DNA from: a virus | Reading direction: 5' to 3' (one strand) | Virus record (IMG/VR): IMGVR_UViG_3300009314_000004 | Coordinates: 81,297-145,296 of that record | DNA length: 64,000 bases | Part shown: positions 1-8,226 of the stretch, one piece after another | How the letters are laid out: the number at the start of each line of letters is the position of its first letter | Numbering within the stretch: the stretch's first letter is position 1 | Program-made: the position numbers and the translations under genes | Notes under the pieces: generated by a model | The model's database searches: none | The model's input: only the letters and a program-made list of their open reading frames with translations | What the model was told of the DNA's origin: nothing

Positions 1-493
1 TGAAGTGCGACACCACCAGCAAGGGGCACCCCAATAACCGACGCAGAACCGAAAGGTCCCGATTAATGTCGTTGACGTCCAAGAACCTCCGGTGTATCCC
101 CCCAACCAACGGGGGCGCCCCCCCGTTGCCCCCTACTAAATGATCGCCGTCCCAGCTCATTTGGTACTTGTCCAGCACCTGCTCCTTGACACACCACCGG
201 TGCAGCACGTACCGTCCCAGTTCGGCCTGCCGGAAGGTGCTGATTTCCACTACCGCCACAGCCAATTTGGGAACGGGGACGGGCTCCTGGGGATGCTGCA
301 AGATGAGATCCCGCAACTCGCAGGGAATCCTAACCTCGCCGACGACGTAGCCGACGAGTTGGGCTGCCTCACCCGAAGTGTGGGTCAGACCGTACAGGTC
401 AGCGAAGCTATGCAATTTAGTTGGGCGGGGGAAACCCTCCCCTCCCCAAGCTAAGGGGGTGGCCACCCGGCAACTGCCAATGACCCCAATCAT
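1..493 (-). CDS. GSCFA/WcbI-like protein, partial
   Basis: The reading frame starts at ATG 493 and runs off the left edge (about 164 codons visible). Its N-terminus, MIGVIGSCRVATPLA, has the hydrophobic strand plus GSCR turn of GSCFA/SGNH-like proteins common in polysaccharide clusters, and YGLTHTSGEAAQ follows about 25 residues later. That family is generally associated with acyl transfer or esterase-type chemistry on glycans; this is inferred. The start overlaps the stop of the upstream methyltransferase by four bases (ATGA), so the two are translationally coupled. It is the last visible gene of the biosynthetic operon. The family call is moderate because the C-terminal half is missing. Confidence 0.5.
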   Translation of the reverse strand, partial: MIGVIGSCRVATPLAWGGEGFPRPTKLHSFADLYGLTHTSGEAAQLVGYVVGEVRIPCELRDLILQHPQEPVPVPKLAVAVVEISTFRQAELGRYVLHRWCVKEQVLDKYQMSWDGDHLVGGNGGAPPLVGGIHRRFLDVNDINRDLSVLRRLLGCPLLVVSHF

Positions 494-1500
494 GGTTTGT
501 CCCCACTAAGTTGCACCGACAAGGGGGAAAGCAAAGTACCTTCCGGATACAACGCAGCAACCGAGTCAGGGACAGCAACATGATTGGTCGTTGTCATCGC
601 CACATTGGCCAAGCCGACATCCCGGAACAACCTCTCCCATTCGTGCGCCCGCAACCGATTCTGTGGGTAACCTACGCAATTGTCCCCCACTGCTCGGCGA
701 TAGTCTTCTTCCGACCAGGTCAAGAAATCCAGCGGCCCTTCGCCTAAACCGTGCCCGTCGATACCGATAGTTGCCAAGAGCAGCGCTCCCGGACGAAGTA
801 AGTCGTACATACGTTGCACGCAAGCAGCTGGATTAGGGACGTGCTCCAACGTCACTACGGAATACACCAAGTCAAAACACGACTCCCCCGGAAAGTCCTC
901 TACTCGAGTAGCGTAACGAACGCACCCCAAAGCAGGCGATAGGTCGGGAACATCAACAAAACGAGTAAGTAGGGAAACCAACGCTTGCAAATTCGTCTGG
1001 GGGCCCTCGTCTAACGTGGCCCCACTGAAAACGGCCCCCCGCATACCGCACGCAAGCAATTGCCCGTGATGGTCCGGGCCGAACCCCATCTCGAACACGT
1101 CTCGAGGGTCGTGGCCCCGCAACTTTCGGTACCACCTGAATTGCTGAGCTACCCCCGCCATATTGTGGAGCGGGCTCCCGCTGGTGTCCGCCCCTCGCAG
1201 TACCGTTCGGGCAACAAGGCCCTCCACTGCTGCAATATCAGCGTACCACCCCCGAGCCTGGGCAACTCGCCGTACCAGGAAACGCCCCACACAGGGAGTG
1301 CACTCAAGAGGGGTACCCTTATCTGTTAGAACCACCGGAATTACTCGGTAAGTGCCTAACAATTCCTGCAAACTACGGGGGACCGCCGCCCACTCCTCTA
1401 CACTGGTGAGGAAGAGGGTACCGCCATAGGTCCGCTCGAACCACTGAGTGAACTGGTCCAACCCACAAGCCCCTGTTACACACTCTATAGGCGTATCCAT
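490..1500 (-). CDS. SAM-dependent methyltransferase (class I)
   Basis: A 336-residue protein with a class I methyltransferase core in its second half. FDLVYSVVTLEHVPNP is the motif IV-like strand, followed by LLRPGALLLATIGIDGHGLG and a C-terminal NRLRAHEWERLFRDVG helix typical of methyltransferases in surface-glycan clusters. The N-terminal 150 residues are family-specific; the MGFGPDHHGQLLACGM stretch is the likely SAM loop. It resembles the methyltransferase at 3071-4060 in the same operon (DGHG/LSGHG, FLT, HE(R)W-like features), so the two are probably ancient paralogs acting on related substrates. AGGAG lies about 10 bases before the ATG. Substrate unknown. Confidence 0.75.
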   Translation of the reverse strand: MDTPIECVTGACGLDQFTQWFERTYGGTLFLTSVEEWAAVPRSLQELLGTYRVIPVVLTDKGTPLECTPCVGRFLVRRVAQARGWYADIAAVEGLVARTVLRGADTSGSPLHNMAGVAQQFRWYRKLRGHDPRDVFEMGFGPDHHGQLLACGMRGAVFSGATLDEGPQTNLQALVSLLTRFVDVPDLSPALGCVRYATRVEDFPGESCFDLVYSVVTLEHVPNPAACVQRMYDLLRPGALLLATIGIDGHGLGEGPLDFLTWSEEDYRRAVGDNCVGYPQNRLRAHEWERLFRDVGLANVAMTTTNHVAVPDSVAALYPEGTLLSPLSVQLSGDKP

Positions 1501-1514
1501 CAGCCAAAAATCTC

Positions 1515-2126
1515 CTAATCGACCAACGTGTGCAGATAGGCAGCTCCTGACTCTCCGTACCTGGCCGAGTAGGGCCCGCCTGCCTGCTCCCAGGCAATAA
1601 CCTCAGCAGGGTCTGCAATCAAGTCAGCAACCGACTTCAGCCCTCGCGAAGCAAAGCCAAACAGGGGGTCGAAAAACACGTAGCCCCCCTTCAGTAAAAA
1701 CTCCACAACTGTGTGCTGCACTCCTGCCGCATTTGCAATGTGGACGTAGCGGGAAAAATACCCGATAGTTGCCCCCAGGTAACGCAGAGCCAAACAGTAC
1801 CCGGCACATGCGGCGACGTCCTCCCCCCGGAACAGCTTAGCCAGGTCGAAATGCTGATGCCAGTCGTCCTCCGGAATGCCAAGCTTAATGTTGTGCCGCA
1901 CGTACCCCATGATAAAGGCAAGGAAGGCGTATTGCGCTGAAGGCACCCACAAGTTATGCACTAGATTGTACACCGCCCCCCAAGGCTGACCTACCAGGTC
2001 GACCCCATAGTTGAACATACACCGGTCCATGTGCGTGCGTGCGCAAGCCAAATTGCGCCGAGCGAGCCTTACCCGAGGTTCTCCCACAACTTGTAGTACT
2101 CCGCATTGATAAAGTGGTGCGTCCAT
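1515..2126 (-). CDS. transglutaminase-like cysteine protease/transferase
   Basis: A 203-residue protein with an apparent Cys-His-Asp triad in transglutaminase order: Cys111 in ACAGYCLAL, His138 in GVQHTVVEF and Asp153 in YVFFDPLFG. The fold family includes bacterial transglutaminase-like peptidases and the lasso-peptide leader protease (McjB type). The start chosen is ATG 2126, preceded by GGGGGGAGTGGCA, an excellent ribosome site; this overlaps the end of the radical SAM gene by 58 bases. A GTG at 2153 would add nine residues. With a Cys-less asparagine-synthetase-like enzyme and a radical SAM enzyme next to it, a role in modifying a peptide or amino-sugar product is possible. Substrate unknown. 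Confidence 0.6.
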   Translation of the reverse strand: MDAPLYQCGVLQVVGEPRVRLARRNLACARTHMDRCMFNYGVDLVGQPWGAVYNLVHNLWVPSAQYAFLAFIMGYVRHNIKLGIPEDDWHQHFDLAKLFRGEDVAACAGYCLALRYLGATIGYFSRYVHIANAAGVQHTVVEFLLKGGYVFFDPLFGFASRGLKSVADLIADPAEVIAWEQAGGPYSARYGESGAAYLHTLVD

Positions 2127-3061
2127 TGCCACTCCCCCCTGGCAGCGTAGCACCGGTCACACTTGGCGCTCCTAGTATCGAAACGGTACCGTCCCTGCTT
2201 GACGATTTCCTCCCAGCTGCTCTCAGTCACGTTACCAATCGAGGCGTCGTACCTGTTGCAGCAGGGAAAAACATCCCCAGTGGGGCGCACGTACATGTAC
2301 TTCGGGAAGGAACACCCAGGCACAGCCCACACAGGGGAGGCGCCATACTCACCCCCAATCCCGTGGACTGCCCCGAAGGAGATGCCGTGGCCTTCGCAGT
2401 AAGCCTGGGTTTCTTCCAAGCATTGCTGGTACTCCTCGCGTAACCCGTACAGGCTCTCTCCGACCATCTCCTCAGTGCAGACATGCAACGTGTTGAGGAA
2501 AATCCACCGAATCCCCGGCAGCAACCGCAACAAGGGGATCACGTCCCCCATATTGCGGGCCGTAGCCATGTAGGAAAGCCCAACGTAGTTCCACCTACTC
2601 AGTGTGCTAATAGCCTCTCGGACGTTCTCCAAGACTACGTCGAACTTAGCCCCGGTACGCAGCCGCTCAAAGTTGTCCTTGAGCCCGTCCATTGAAAAGG
2701 ACAACGAGTAGGTGTTGCGATTCAACAACGGCCACAGTTCCTGAGCTGGGAAGCGCCACATCCCGTTGGTGTTCAACTTCAAGGCAAACTTCCCATTCAT
2801 ATTGAGGTAGTCCAGCATCTTCAAGAAGTCGGGGTGGGTAGTGTGCTCCCCCTCCGAATTGATCTCGATGGTCCGATAAGGCGGGAGCTGGTCAATCAGC
2901 GCCTGCCACACGGCAAAGGGCATCCACTCGAGCTTTTTTTTCTCCTTGGTGTGCTGAGACCCGCACATGCGGCAAGTGAGGTTGCACCCGGTAGTTAGCA
3001 CAACATTAACGGCCTCTTGCGCCAATTGCTCGGTGCGCAACATGTGCGGGTACTCGGCCAT
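2069..3061 (-). CDS. radical SAM enzyme with SPASM-type C-terminus
   Basis: A 330-residue protein. The radical SAM cluster motif CNLTCRMC (Cys26, Cys30, Cys33) sits in strand 1. The C-terminal quarter has further cysteines arranged like a SPASM/twitch domain: CSFPKY, VFPCCNRY and KCDRCY, which would hold auxiliary iron-sulphur clusters. Such enzymes do radical chemistry on peptides, sugars or cofactors in the cytoplasm. GAGGGG precedes ATG 3061. It lies between a methyltransferase and a transglutaminase-like gene in one operon. The family is clear; the substrate is not. Confidence 0.85.
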   Translation of the reverse strand: MAEYPHMLRTEQLAQEAVNVVLTTGCNLTCRMCGSQHTKEKKKLEWMPFAVWQALIDQLPPYRTIEINSEGEHTTHPDFLKMLDYLNMNGKFALKLNTNGMWRFPAQELWPLLNRNTYSLSFSMDGLKDNFERLRTGAKFDVVLENVREAISTLSRWNYVGLSYMATARNMGDVIPLLRLLPGIRWIFLNTLHVCTEEMVGESLYGLREEYQQCLEETQAYCEGHGISFGAVHGIGGEYGASPVWAVPGCSFPKYMYVRPTGDVFPCCNRYDASIGNVTESSWEEIVKQGRYRFDTRSAKCDRCYAARGEWQWTHHFINAEYYKLWENLG

Positions 3062-3070
3062 TTCGCCCCT

Positions 3071-4060
3071 CTACACAGAACCGTAGGTGATCAGCTCGGT
3101 TACGTCGGCGTCCTCCCCCGTTACCTGGGAGTTCTCCGGGAGCTCGGTACGGTTCCGCACCTCGAACTCGACCTGCATTCCGGCCTGCTTCACTTGTGCC
3201 ACGTACCAAGGCGCCCGCTCCCGGCGGCAGGGGAGGTACCCATGATGGTCCAAGTAGCCAACTTGCGCAGCCTCCCACTCTTCCTGCGTCATGGTCAAGA
3301 AGTGAAGCGGGTGCGGATCTCCGGAAATGCCATGACCGGACAAATCGGTGTAAGCAATGAACTGCCCACCCTTCTTGAGCAACCTCCGCACTTCACCCAG
3401 GAAGCCTTGCATGTTTTCCACGTGCTCCAGGACTACGTGCGCAAAGATGAGATCGTACTTCTTCCGCCGCAAGGGGAACTTCCCCCCTTCGCCCAAACGG
3501 TAGTCCCGAGCAACTCGCCGCTCGGCCTTCTCTATGAAAGAGGCAAGGTTGAGCTTGGCCAGTACCTCCCGCTCCACCTCACGGAGCTCAGGATCGACCT
3601 CCCTCACCGCGGTGACGCCGGCGTACTCCGCCCCCCACATGTTGCAAGCGAGCATTGACCCTACCGGGCTATCGCCGAAACCAAGCTCGAGAACGGTTTT
3701 GGGCAGTTTCCCCATCTTCGCCTCGTAAAGGTCCATATAGAAATTGAGGATGCCTAAGCTGTGAATCATGTTCGGCTGCGCATCGAAAAGGGCCGCCGTG
3801 ATGTCTCGAAAGCCCCGGTTGACCTTACGACTGTGCACAGTGAGCAGGTTCCGAGCGGCGGACCACAACGAATCGAAATTGTCAAGTGCTTCGGGGTCGG
3901 TGCTGGGCAGCAAGAAGGCTACCCCGTAGCGTTCCCCCAACAGGGTGGCCAGGGGCCCAGGCTCCTCAGTGACTGCGATGCAGGTGGTGCCTGCTCGCTT
4001 TTGCGTCATCTCAGCGAGAACCTCGGGGAGGTACTCAGGCATGTTGACTTTGATAACCAT
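3071..4060 (-). CDS. SAM-dependent methyltransferase (class I)
   Basis: A 329-residue protein. VLELGFGDSPVGSMLAC is the SAM-binding glycine loop (motif I), KYDLIFAHVVLEHVEN is motif IV, and LLKKGGQFIAYTDLSGHG follows. The start is ATG 4060, preceded by AAAGGAGAAAGAC, so the gene overlaps the 3' end of the upstream glycosyltransferase by 55 bases in another frame. It shares the VLEHV...GHG...FLT arrangement with the methyltransferase at 490-1500. Likely an O- or N-methyltransferase of the cluster's product; the substrate cannot be told from sequence. Confidence 0.78.
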   Translation of the reverse strand: MVIKVNMPEYLPEVLAEMTQKRAGTTCIAVTEEPGPLATLLGERYGVAFLLPSTDPEALDNFDSLWSAARNLLTVHSRKVNRGFRDITAALFDAQPNMIHSLGILNFYMDLYEAKMGKLPKTVLELGFGDSPVGSMLACNMWGAEYAGVTAVREVDPELREVEREVLAKLNLASFIEKAERRVARDYRLGEGGKFPLRRKKYDLIFAHVVLEHVENMQGFLGEVRRLLKKGGQFIAYTDLSGHGISGDPHPLHFLTMTQEEWEAAQVGYLDHHGYLPCRRERAPWYVAQVKQAGMQVEFEVRNRTELPENSQVTGEDADVTELITYGSV

Positions 4061-5130
4061 GTCTTTCTCCTTTTCGATTGGCACACGCTGCGAAGACAAG
4101 CGAGGAGAGCTTCTGCTGCCCCCATCGGGTCCACCTTACGATAGCGCAGCTGCTGCTTCTCAGCGAGTGCATGGGTGATTGCTGCTGCAAACGTCTCAAT
4201 TGACAAATCCGGGCAACACAACGGGGGAGGGTGCTTATCTATGTTCCCCACATTGGTTGAGACTACTACGTTGCACCCCAACTTGGCCGCCTCGGCGTAC
4301 AAATTGGGGGAAGGGTCGTACATGGAAGGGATGACTACTACTCGCGAGTTGCCCAAAAGCGTCAACATGGTAGCGTGGTCGACCAACCCGAAGTCAATGA
4401 CGTTGGGCAAGGGCAGGTTCAGCCGGTCACCGCATACGGCGATGCGCACTTGAGGAAACCGCCGAGCGACCGCCTCCAGCAGCCCCCGGTTTTTCATCCT
4501 CCGCCCCCAATCCGAGGCGGAGAAGCACAAACCGAACTGACGCTCCCGGTAGGGGCGGGCCCATTCACTGTTGATGGGAGGCACAGCAATATCCGGAGTG
4601 TAAATAACCGAGTCCCGGTGGATCTTGGCTACCAACTTCGCCGGGAAATATTTACGGTAGTAGGCCAAATCGATGGTGCTGTGAACAAGTACGTGGTCGG
4701 CACTCCCAAACGCTACGAAGTCGTTGTTGCCCTCAGGCGGGGGCTCCTGGACTTGGTGGTAGGGCTTGCCTGAGCGCGAGATGAAGTCTACTCCCGACGT
4801 CAGGTACACTTTGGGTACGTCGGTGCGTTTCCGCAGCACCCAAGGCGCATCGTAGTTCTTCCCTACCATCACATCGAAATCACCCGCAAGAAGGGCTGGG
4901 TCATCCCGTTGGCACCACCCTGTAGCCCGAATTCCCCCGATCCGGTCGGGGTCGCTCCAGTTGCCGGTGATGTCGTAAGGAAGGCCCAGATGCCGGCATT
5001 TGCCGCAGTGGTCAATAGCTACCCCCAGCACCCCGCACCCCAATTGCCGCAAACGCTTCACTGTCTCGTACGCCTCAGTAGAGGCGCCCCCGTAACCAGG
5101 CGGTTGGTTCCACACATAGCAAATCCGCAT
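4006..5130 (-). CDS. glycosyltransferase, GT-B fold (GT4-like)
   Basis: A 374-residue protein. The N-terminal Rossmann half opens with MRICYVWNQPPGYGGAS, where the Gly-rich loop is typical of GT4 transferases. The C-terminal half has VVIPSMYDPSPNLYAEAAKLGCNVV, matching the donor-binding E-x7-E region. Cytoplasmic transfer of an activated sugar is expected. The start ATG at 5130 shares one base with the stop of the asparagine-synthetase-like gene (TGATG), giving tight coupling. A start nine codons further upstream is possible but lacks support. Confidence 0.8.
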   Translation of the reverse strand: MRICYVWNQPPGYGGASTEAYETVKRLRQLGCGVLGVAIDHCGKCRHLGLPYDITGNWSDPDRIGGIRATGWCQRDDPALLAGDFDVMVGKNYDAPWVLRKRTDVPKVYLTSGVDFISRSGKPYHQVQEPPPEGNNDFVAFGSADHVLVHSTIDLAYYRKYFPAKLVAKIHRDSVIYTPDIAVPPINSEWARPYRERQFGLCFSASDWGRRMKNRGLLEAVARRFPQVRIAVCGDRLNLPLPNVIDFGLVDHATMLTLLGNSRVVVIPSMYDPSPNLYAEAAKLGCNVVVSTNVGNIDKHPPPLCCPDLSIETFAAAITHALAEKQQLRYRKVDPMGAAEALLACLRSVCQSKRRKTWLSKSTCLSTSPRFSLR

Positions 5131-6857
5131 CAGTCGATAAACTCCCGAAACCATAACTCCAGCGAAACCAACTTGTACAGCTGACGGTCGAATTCCCCCC
5201 GTCTCAATTTAGTGTGCACGTTAGGGTCGTGCGGGAGGCGCCTGCGCAAGCCTCGAACCAACTCGTCCGCCCACTCCGTAAGTGGCCCCTGAAGCCAACG
5301 AGTGGCCGGCACCACCAACCCTTTTTTGTCCGCCCGCTCCGTGACTGAGGAGGGGACCCCGATTCGCCGACCAACCTCGCGCAGAATCCACTTAGTCTGC
5401 CCCTCAACCAACTTCAAGTGCGGGACAGAGAAACAGAACTGCATGACGTTGGGGTCCAAGTAGGGGCAGAACGCCTCCAGCCCAAATGCGGTGGCGTCGC
5501 TCGCGCCCATGTGCATCTGCGCGGGGTAGGTAAGGTTAAACTCTACGTTGCCGAGTGAATTGGGGAGCTGCGGGAACTCATTGAAGTACCTAGTCACCTG
5601 CTCTCGCTGCTCCCGTCCACTAGTAGGGGAACGATCCGTAACTCGGAGGTGCTGCTCCAGCGGCGACGCTTCAGCCAACTCTGGAGTTGCCCATAAGTAC
5701 TCAGCCAACGGCCGGTAGGCATGGCAAGAAGTGGCACCAAGGAACTGCTCCGTCAAGTCCCCCTCACCCGCATGCTGCGCCCCGTACATGATAAGCAAAT
5801 GCCGAATGTACCCACTGAGGAGCTCATCCGGCCCATGGCCAAAAACGCAGGAAGAGAAGCCCAACTCCTGCGTCTTCTTTGCCATCATGAAATTGGAGAT
5901 AGGGGAGAAAGTGGCAACGATGCCCTCAAGGTTCCGAATGATTTCCGGGAAGTACTTCCTGAAATCATCTGCCGTGGGGCGGACGTAGTGAACTCCGGCC
6001 CCAATGGAGGCAGCCACCGCAAGGGCGTACTCAAGCTCGTCGAAGGCATCCCCGTACCCTTCGTAGGTGTTGACAATGACCTGTTCTGGGCGCATCAGCG
6101 CAGCCAAGACCGCCGAGTCCAGTCCCCCTGAAACGGTGAAGCCCTGGTTGTCCCGGCGGCAAGTCTCCGCCGACTGGCGCAGCAACTGCTCAAAAGCAAC
6201 CACACTTTGCGTGGGGGAGCCCTGCACAAGGGGGACACGCGGGTGCCAGTACCGGATAGCCGCCGGCGTCGTTGACCCCCAAGCGAAGTGAACAATGTGC
6301 TGCGCGGGGACCTGGTGGATACCTTCAAACATCGTTGCAGCAGCAACGGGGAATTCGAAAGTCCATAAATCCTGGGTAATATGGGGAACGGCGGGCACCA
6401 AAGTCAACAAGGAGCTAATCTTGTTGGCAAAGAGCACACCTCCCTTCTTGTCGACATGGTAATAGAGAACACTGCCCCACGCTGGGTCAACTGCCAACCA
6501 CAGCCCTTCGAAGGTTTGCACTACCAGGGCGAACAACCCACGCAACGCAGACACCGTCAGGTACACCCCCATTCCTTCAACCAACGCCCGCACTACTTCT
6601 GCGTCGCCGGCCCCCTTCTTGTGAGGAACGTGGGTGGCAATAAGGGCTTCCCGATTTTGTAAATAGCCGGAGAAGAAAACAGTAGCGTCGCCCAGGGACA
6701 AGGGCCCGCTGGAAACAGTGGGGGGGAGCGTAGCGGCCAAGGCCATCTCCGTACCCTCCTCATAAAGGAGCGGGGCCCCTCTTCCATACCGGTGACGACA
6801 AACCGACACCATCGCCCGAGGGTCACCCTCCCGACGATATACTCCGGCGTAAATCAC
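5130..6857 (-). CDS. asparagine-synthetase-like ATP-dependent amide ligase lacking N-terminal Cys
   Basis: A 575-residue protein in two parts. Residues 1-200 look like a class II glutamine amidotransferase domain, but the catalytic Cys at position 2 is absent (the chain begins MIYAGVYRREG). The synthetase half carries the PP-loop SGGLDSAV near residue 243 and GHGPDELLSGY further on, both hallmarks of AMP-forming asparagine-synthetase-like ligases. Loss of the Cys is typical of family members that use another amine, such as beta-lactam and lasso-peptide synthetases. GTG 6857 has GGGAGGA four bases before it; an alternative TTG at 6878 adds seven residues. The upstream glycosyltransferase overlaps its start. 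Confidence 0.75.
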   Translation of the reverse strand: MIYAGVYRREGDPRAMVSVCRHRYGRGAPLLYEEGTEMALAATLPPTVSSGPLSLGDATVFFSGYLQNREALIATHVPHKKGAGDAEVVRALVEGMGVYLTVSALRGLFALVVQTFEGLWLAVDPAWGSVLYYHVDKKGGVLFANKISSLLTLVPAVPHITQDLWTFEFPVAAATMFEGIHQVPAQHIVHFAWGSTTPAAIRYWHPRVPLVQGSPTQSVVAFEQLLRQSAETCRRDNQGFTVSGGLDSAVLAALMRPEQVIVNTYEGYGDAFDELEYALAVAASIGAGVHYVRPTADDFRKYFPEIIRNLEGIVATFSPISNFMMAKKTQELGFSSCVFGHGPDELLSGYIRHLLIMYGAQHAGEGDLTEQFLGATSCHAYRPLAEYLWATPELAEASPLEQHLRVTDRSPTSGREQREQVTRYFNEFPQLPNSLGNVEFNLTYPAQMHMGASDATAFGLEAFCPYLDPNVMQFCFSVPHLKLVEGQTKWILREVGRRIGVPSSVTERADKKGLVVPATRWLQGPLTEWADELVRGLRRRLPHDPNVHTKLRRGEFDRQLYKLVSLELWFREFID

Positions 6858-8088
6858 AAATCCTCCCAATGCGCTCAACGAGGCCGTGGAACCGGCTGGC
6901 CCAACTCCAGGACCGCTGCATTACTTCGCGGTTTTTCCGTCCCCACTTCCGGTGCAGGGCAGCGCACGCCTTGAATGTCTCCAAGGCCTCGACAATGCCC
7001 GCCACTGAATCCTCCAAAATGAGCACGCCCCCCTGGGAGCAGGCGTGGATCTCCGGGACTAAACCTACGGGAGTTGAAATGTAAGGCAGCCCCGAAGCCG
7101 CCCCCTCCATGATCGGGTTGGGGGTTCCTTCGCTGGTGGAAACACAGACAATGGCTGAAAGTCCTCGGTACCACTCAGGCATGGCTACGTAGGGAATCCT
7201 CTTTCGCGCGATGTCGGCGACGACTAGCTCCACCCCTGAAACTTGCGCTGCCGCCTCCTCTAATTTCTGTAAGTTCTTTACTCCTCGCGCCACTTTGGAG
7301 TTCCCTGCCCAACCAACCCGAAGAACGGGAGACTTCAGCCGATTAACTGAAGGGGTAAACATTCGTGCATCTACCCCATCAGACATGTACTCAATAGGCC
7401 GCCCCAACACCTCGCGCAATTCCTCCACCAGCAGCTGACTTGCCCCCGTGATGATGTCCGCCCGCTCAACTGCTGTGTCGAACTCAGTTCGGTGCCGCTT
7501 CCACAGATAATGGCTGTACACGCAAAGGACCAAAACGGCCTCTTTTGGGAGCAGGGGAAGGACGTTGCTTGCTGCCCGCCAACGGATTAACGTAACTACC
7601 TCGTACCCCCGCAAATCCGGAATTGCCGCCGACGGCACTATTTCCACATGCCATGAAGGGGGAAAGTTAGCCGCCATATGACGAGCAATATTGTGGAAGA
7701 CCTCTTCCGGCCTATGATAAACCAGTAGGGCCCTCCCCGTAGTACCCAAGCTCAGGGGGAGTGCCGAGAGTTCGCTCAGAGTAACTTCGACATCCGCAGC
7801 TGCCCGAGGTCTACCAGAACTTGTGTCCAAGGGCTTTTTCTGGGCCACTGCTGCTCCACCTGCAACGAACGGGGAGGGGGGGCTGCGCTTAACAACCCCC
7901 CCATGCCGTACCGGTGTCTTCGCTTCACAAGGGGAGGGGCCCCCCCGATGATTGGGCGAAACCAATGGGCGGCCCCCAGGCCCCCTCACAAGTACAGGGC
8001 CTTTCTTAGAGGGGCGACGTTTCCCCCTCTTTTTTGCCCGCTCCCCTACGAGTGTCCTAGTAATTTTCACGTTGTCGGACCGGGCCAT
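6823..8088 (-). CDS. glycosyltransferase (GT4-like) with basic N-terminal extension
   Basis: A 421-residue protein. The first 80 or so residues are Arg/Lys/Pro/Gly rich and low in complexity (KKRGKRRPSKKGPV), unlike any glycosyltransferase core. The rest has GT-B features: VLRVGWAGNSKVARGVKN starts the second Rossmann domain and VSTSEGTPNPIMEGAASGLP is the donor-site E-x7-E region. GGGGGAG sits two bases before ATG 8088. It is the first gene of the eight-gene cluster and lies behind a TTGCGC-N17-TAAAAC promoter candidate. The basic N-terminus could bind nucleic acid or the virion; this is inference. Confidence 0.75.
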   Translation of the reverse strand: MARSDNVKITRTLVGERAKKRGKRRPSKKGPVLVRGPGGRPLVSPNHRGGPSPCEAKTPVRHGGVVKRSPPSPFVAGGAAVAQKKPLDTSSGRPRAAADVEVTLSELSALPLSLGTTGRALLVYHRPEEVFHNIARHMAANFPPSWHVEIVPSAAIPDLRGYEVVTLIRWRAASNVLPLLPKEAVLVLCVYSHYLWKRHRTEFDTAVERADIITGASQLLVEELREVLGRPIEYMSDGVDARMFTPSVNRLKSPVLRVGWAGNSKVARGVKNLQKLEEAAAQVSGVELVVADIARKRIPYVAMPEWYRGLSAIVCVSTSEGTPNPIMEGAASGLPYISTPVGLVPEIHACSQGGVLILEDSVAGIVEALETFKACAALHRKWGRKNREVMQRSWSWASRFHGLVERIGRICDLRRSISSGG

Positions 8089-8108
8089 GACTCCCCCAAT
8101 TCATTTAA

Positions 8109-8137
8109 GTTTTACACTATTACTCCCCCGTGCGCAA
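8109..8137 (-). promoter_or_regulatory. candidate promoter of the biosynthetic operon
   Basis: On the minus strand TTGCGC (8132-8137) and TAAAAC (8109-8114) are spaced by 17 bases, upstream of ATG 8088. It sits back to back with a plus-strand promoter in the 138-base divergent gap. Confidence 0.4.
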
Positions 8138-8166
8138 CTCAAAACTTTCGCCCCATCTGCTATAAG
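8138..8166 (+). promoter_or_regulatory. TATAAG-class promoter
   Basis: CTCAAA (8138-8143), 17 bases, then TATAAG (8161-8166). It belongs to a repeated set at the head of plus-strand modules (22038, 37929, 39381, 54219). The first gene downstream starts at 8227. Confidence 0.5.
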
Positions 8167-8226
8167 AGAAATGGGAGGAGGGAATTGCCCTCACTCCCAA
8201 AATAGGCTATTTTTATGGAGGGTTAA

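Noticed and set aside
140-454. Plus-strand frame of 104 codons near the left edge
   Set aside because: It lies opposite the partial GSCFA-like gene, has no ribosome site, and reads without any pattern.
1515-6857. Full lasso-peptide pathway
   Set aside because: The B-like and C-like proteins are only superfamily-level matches, and no precursor peptide, recognition domain or transporter was seen in the window.
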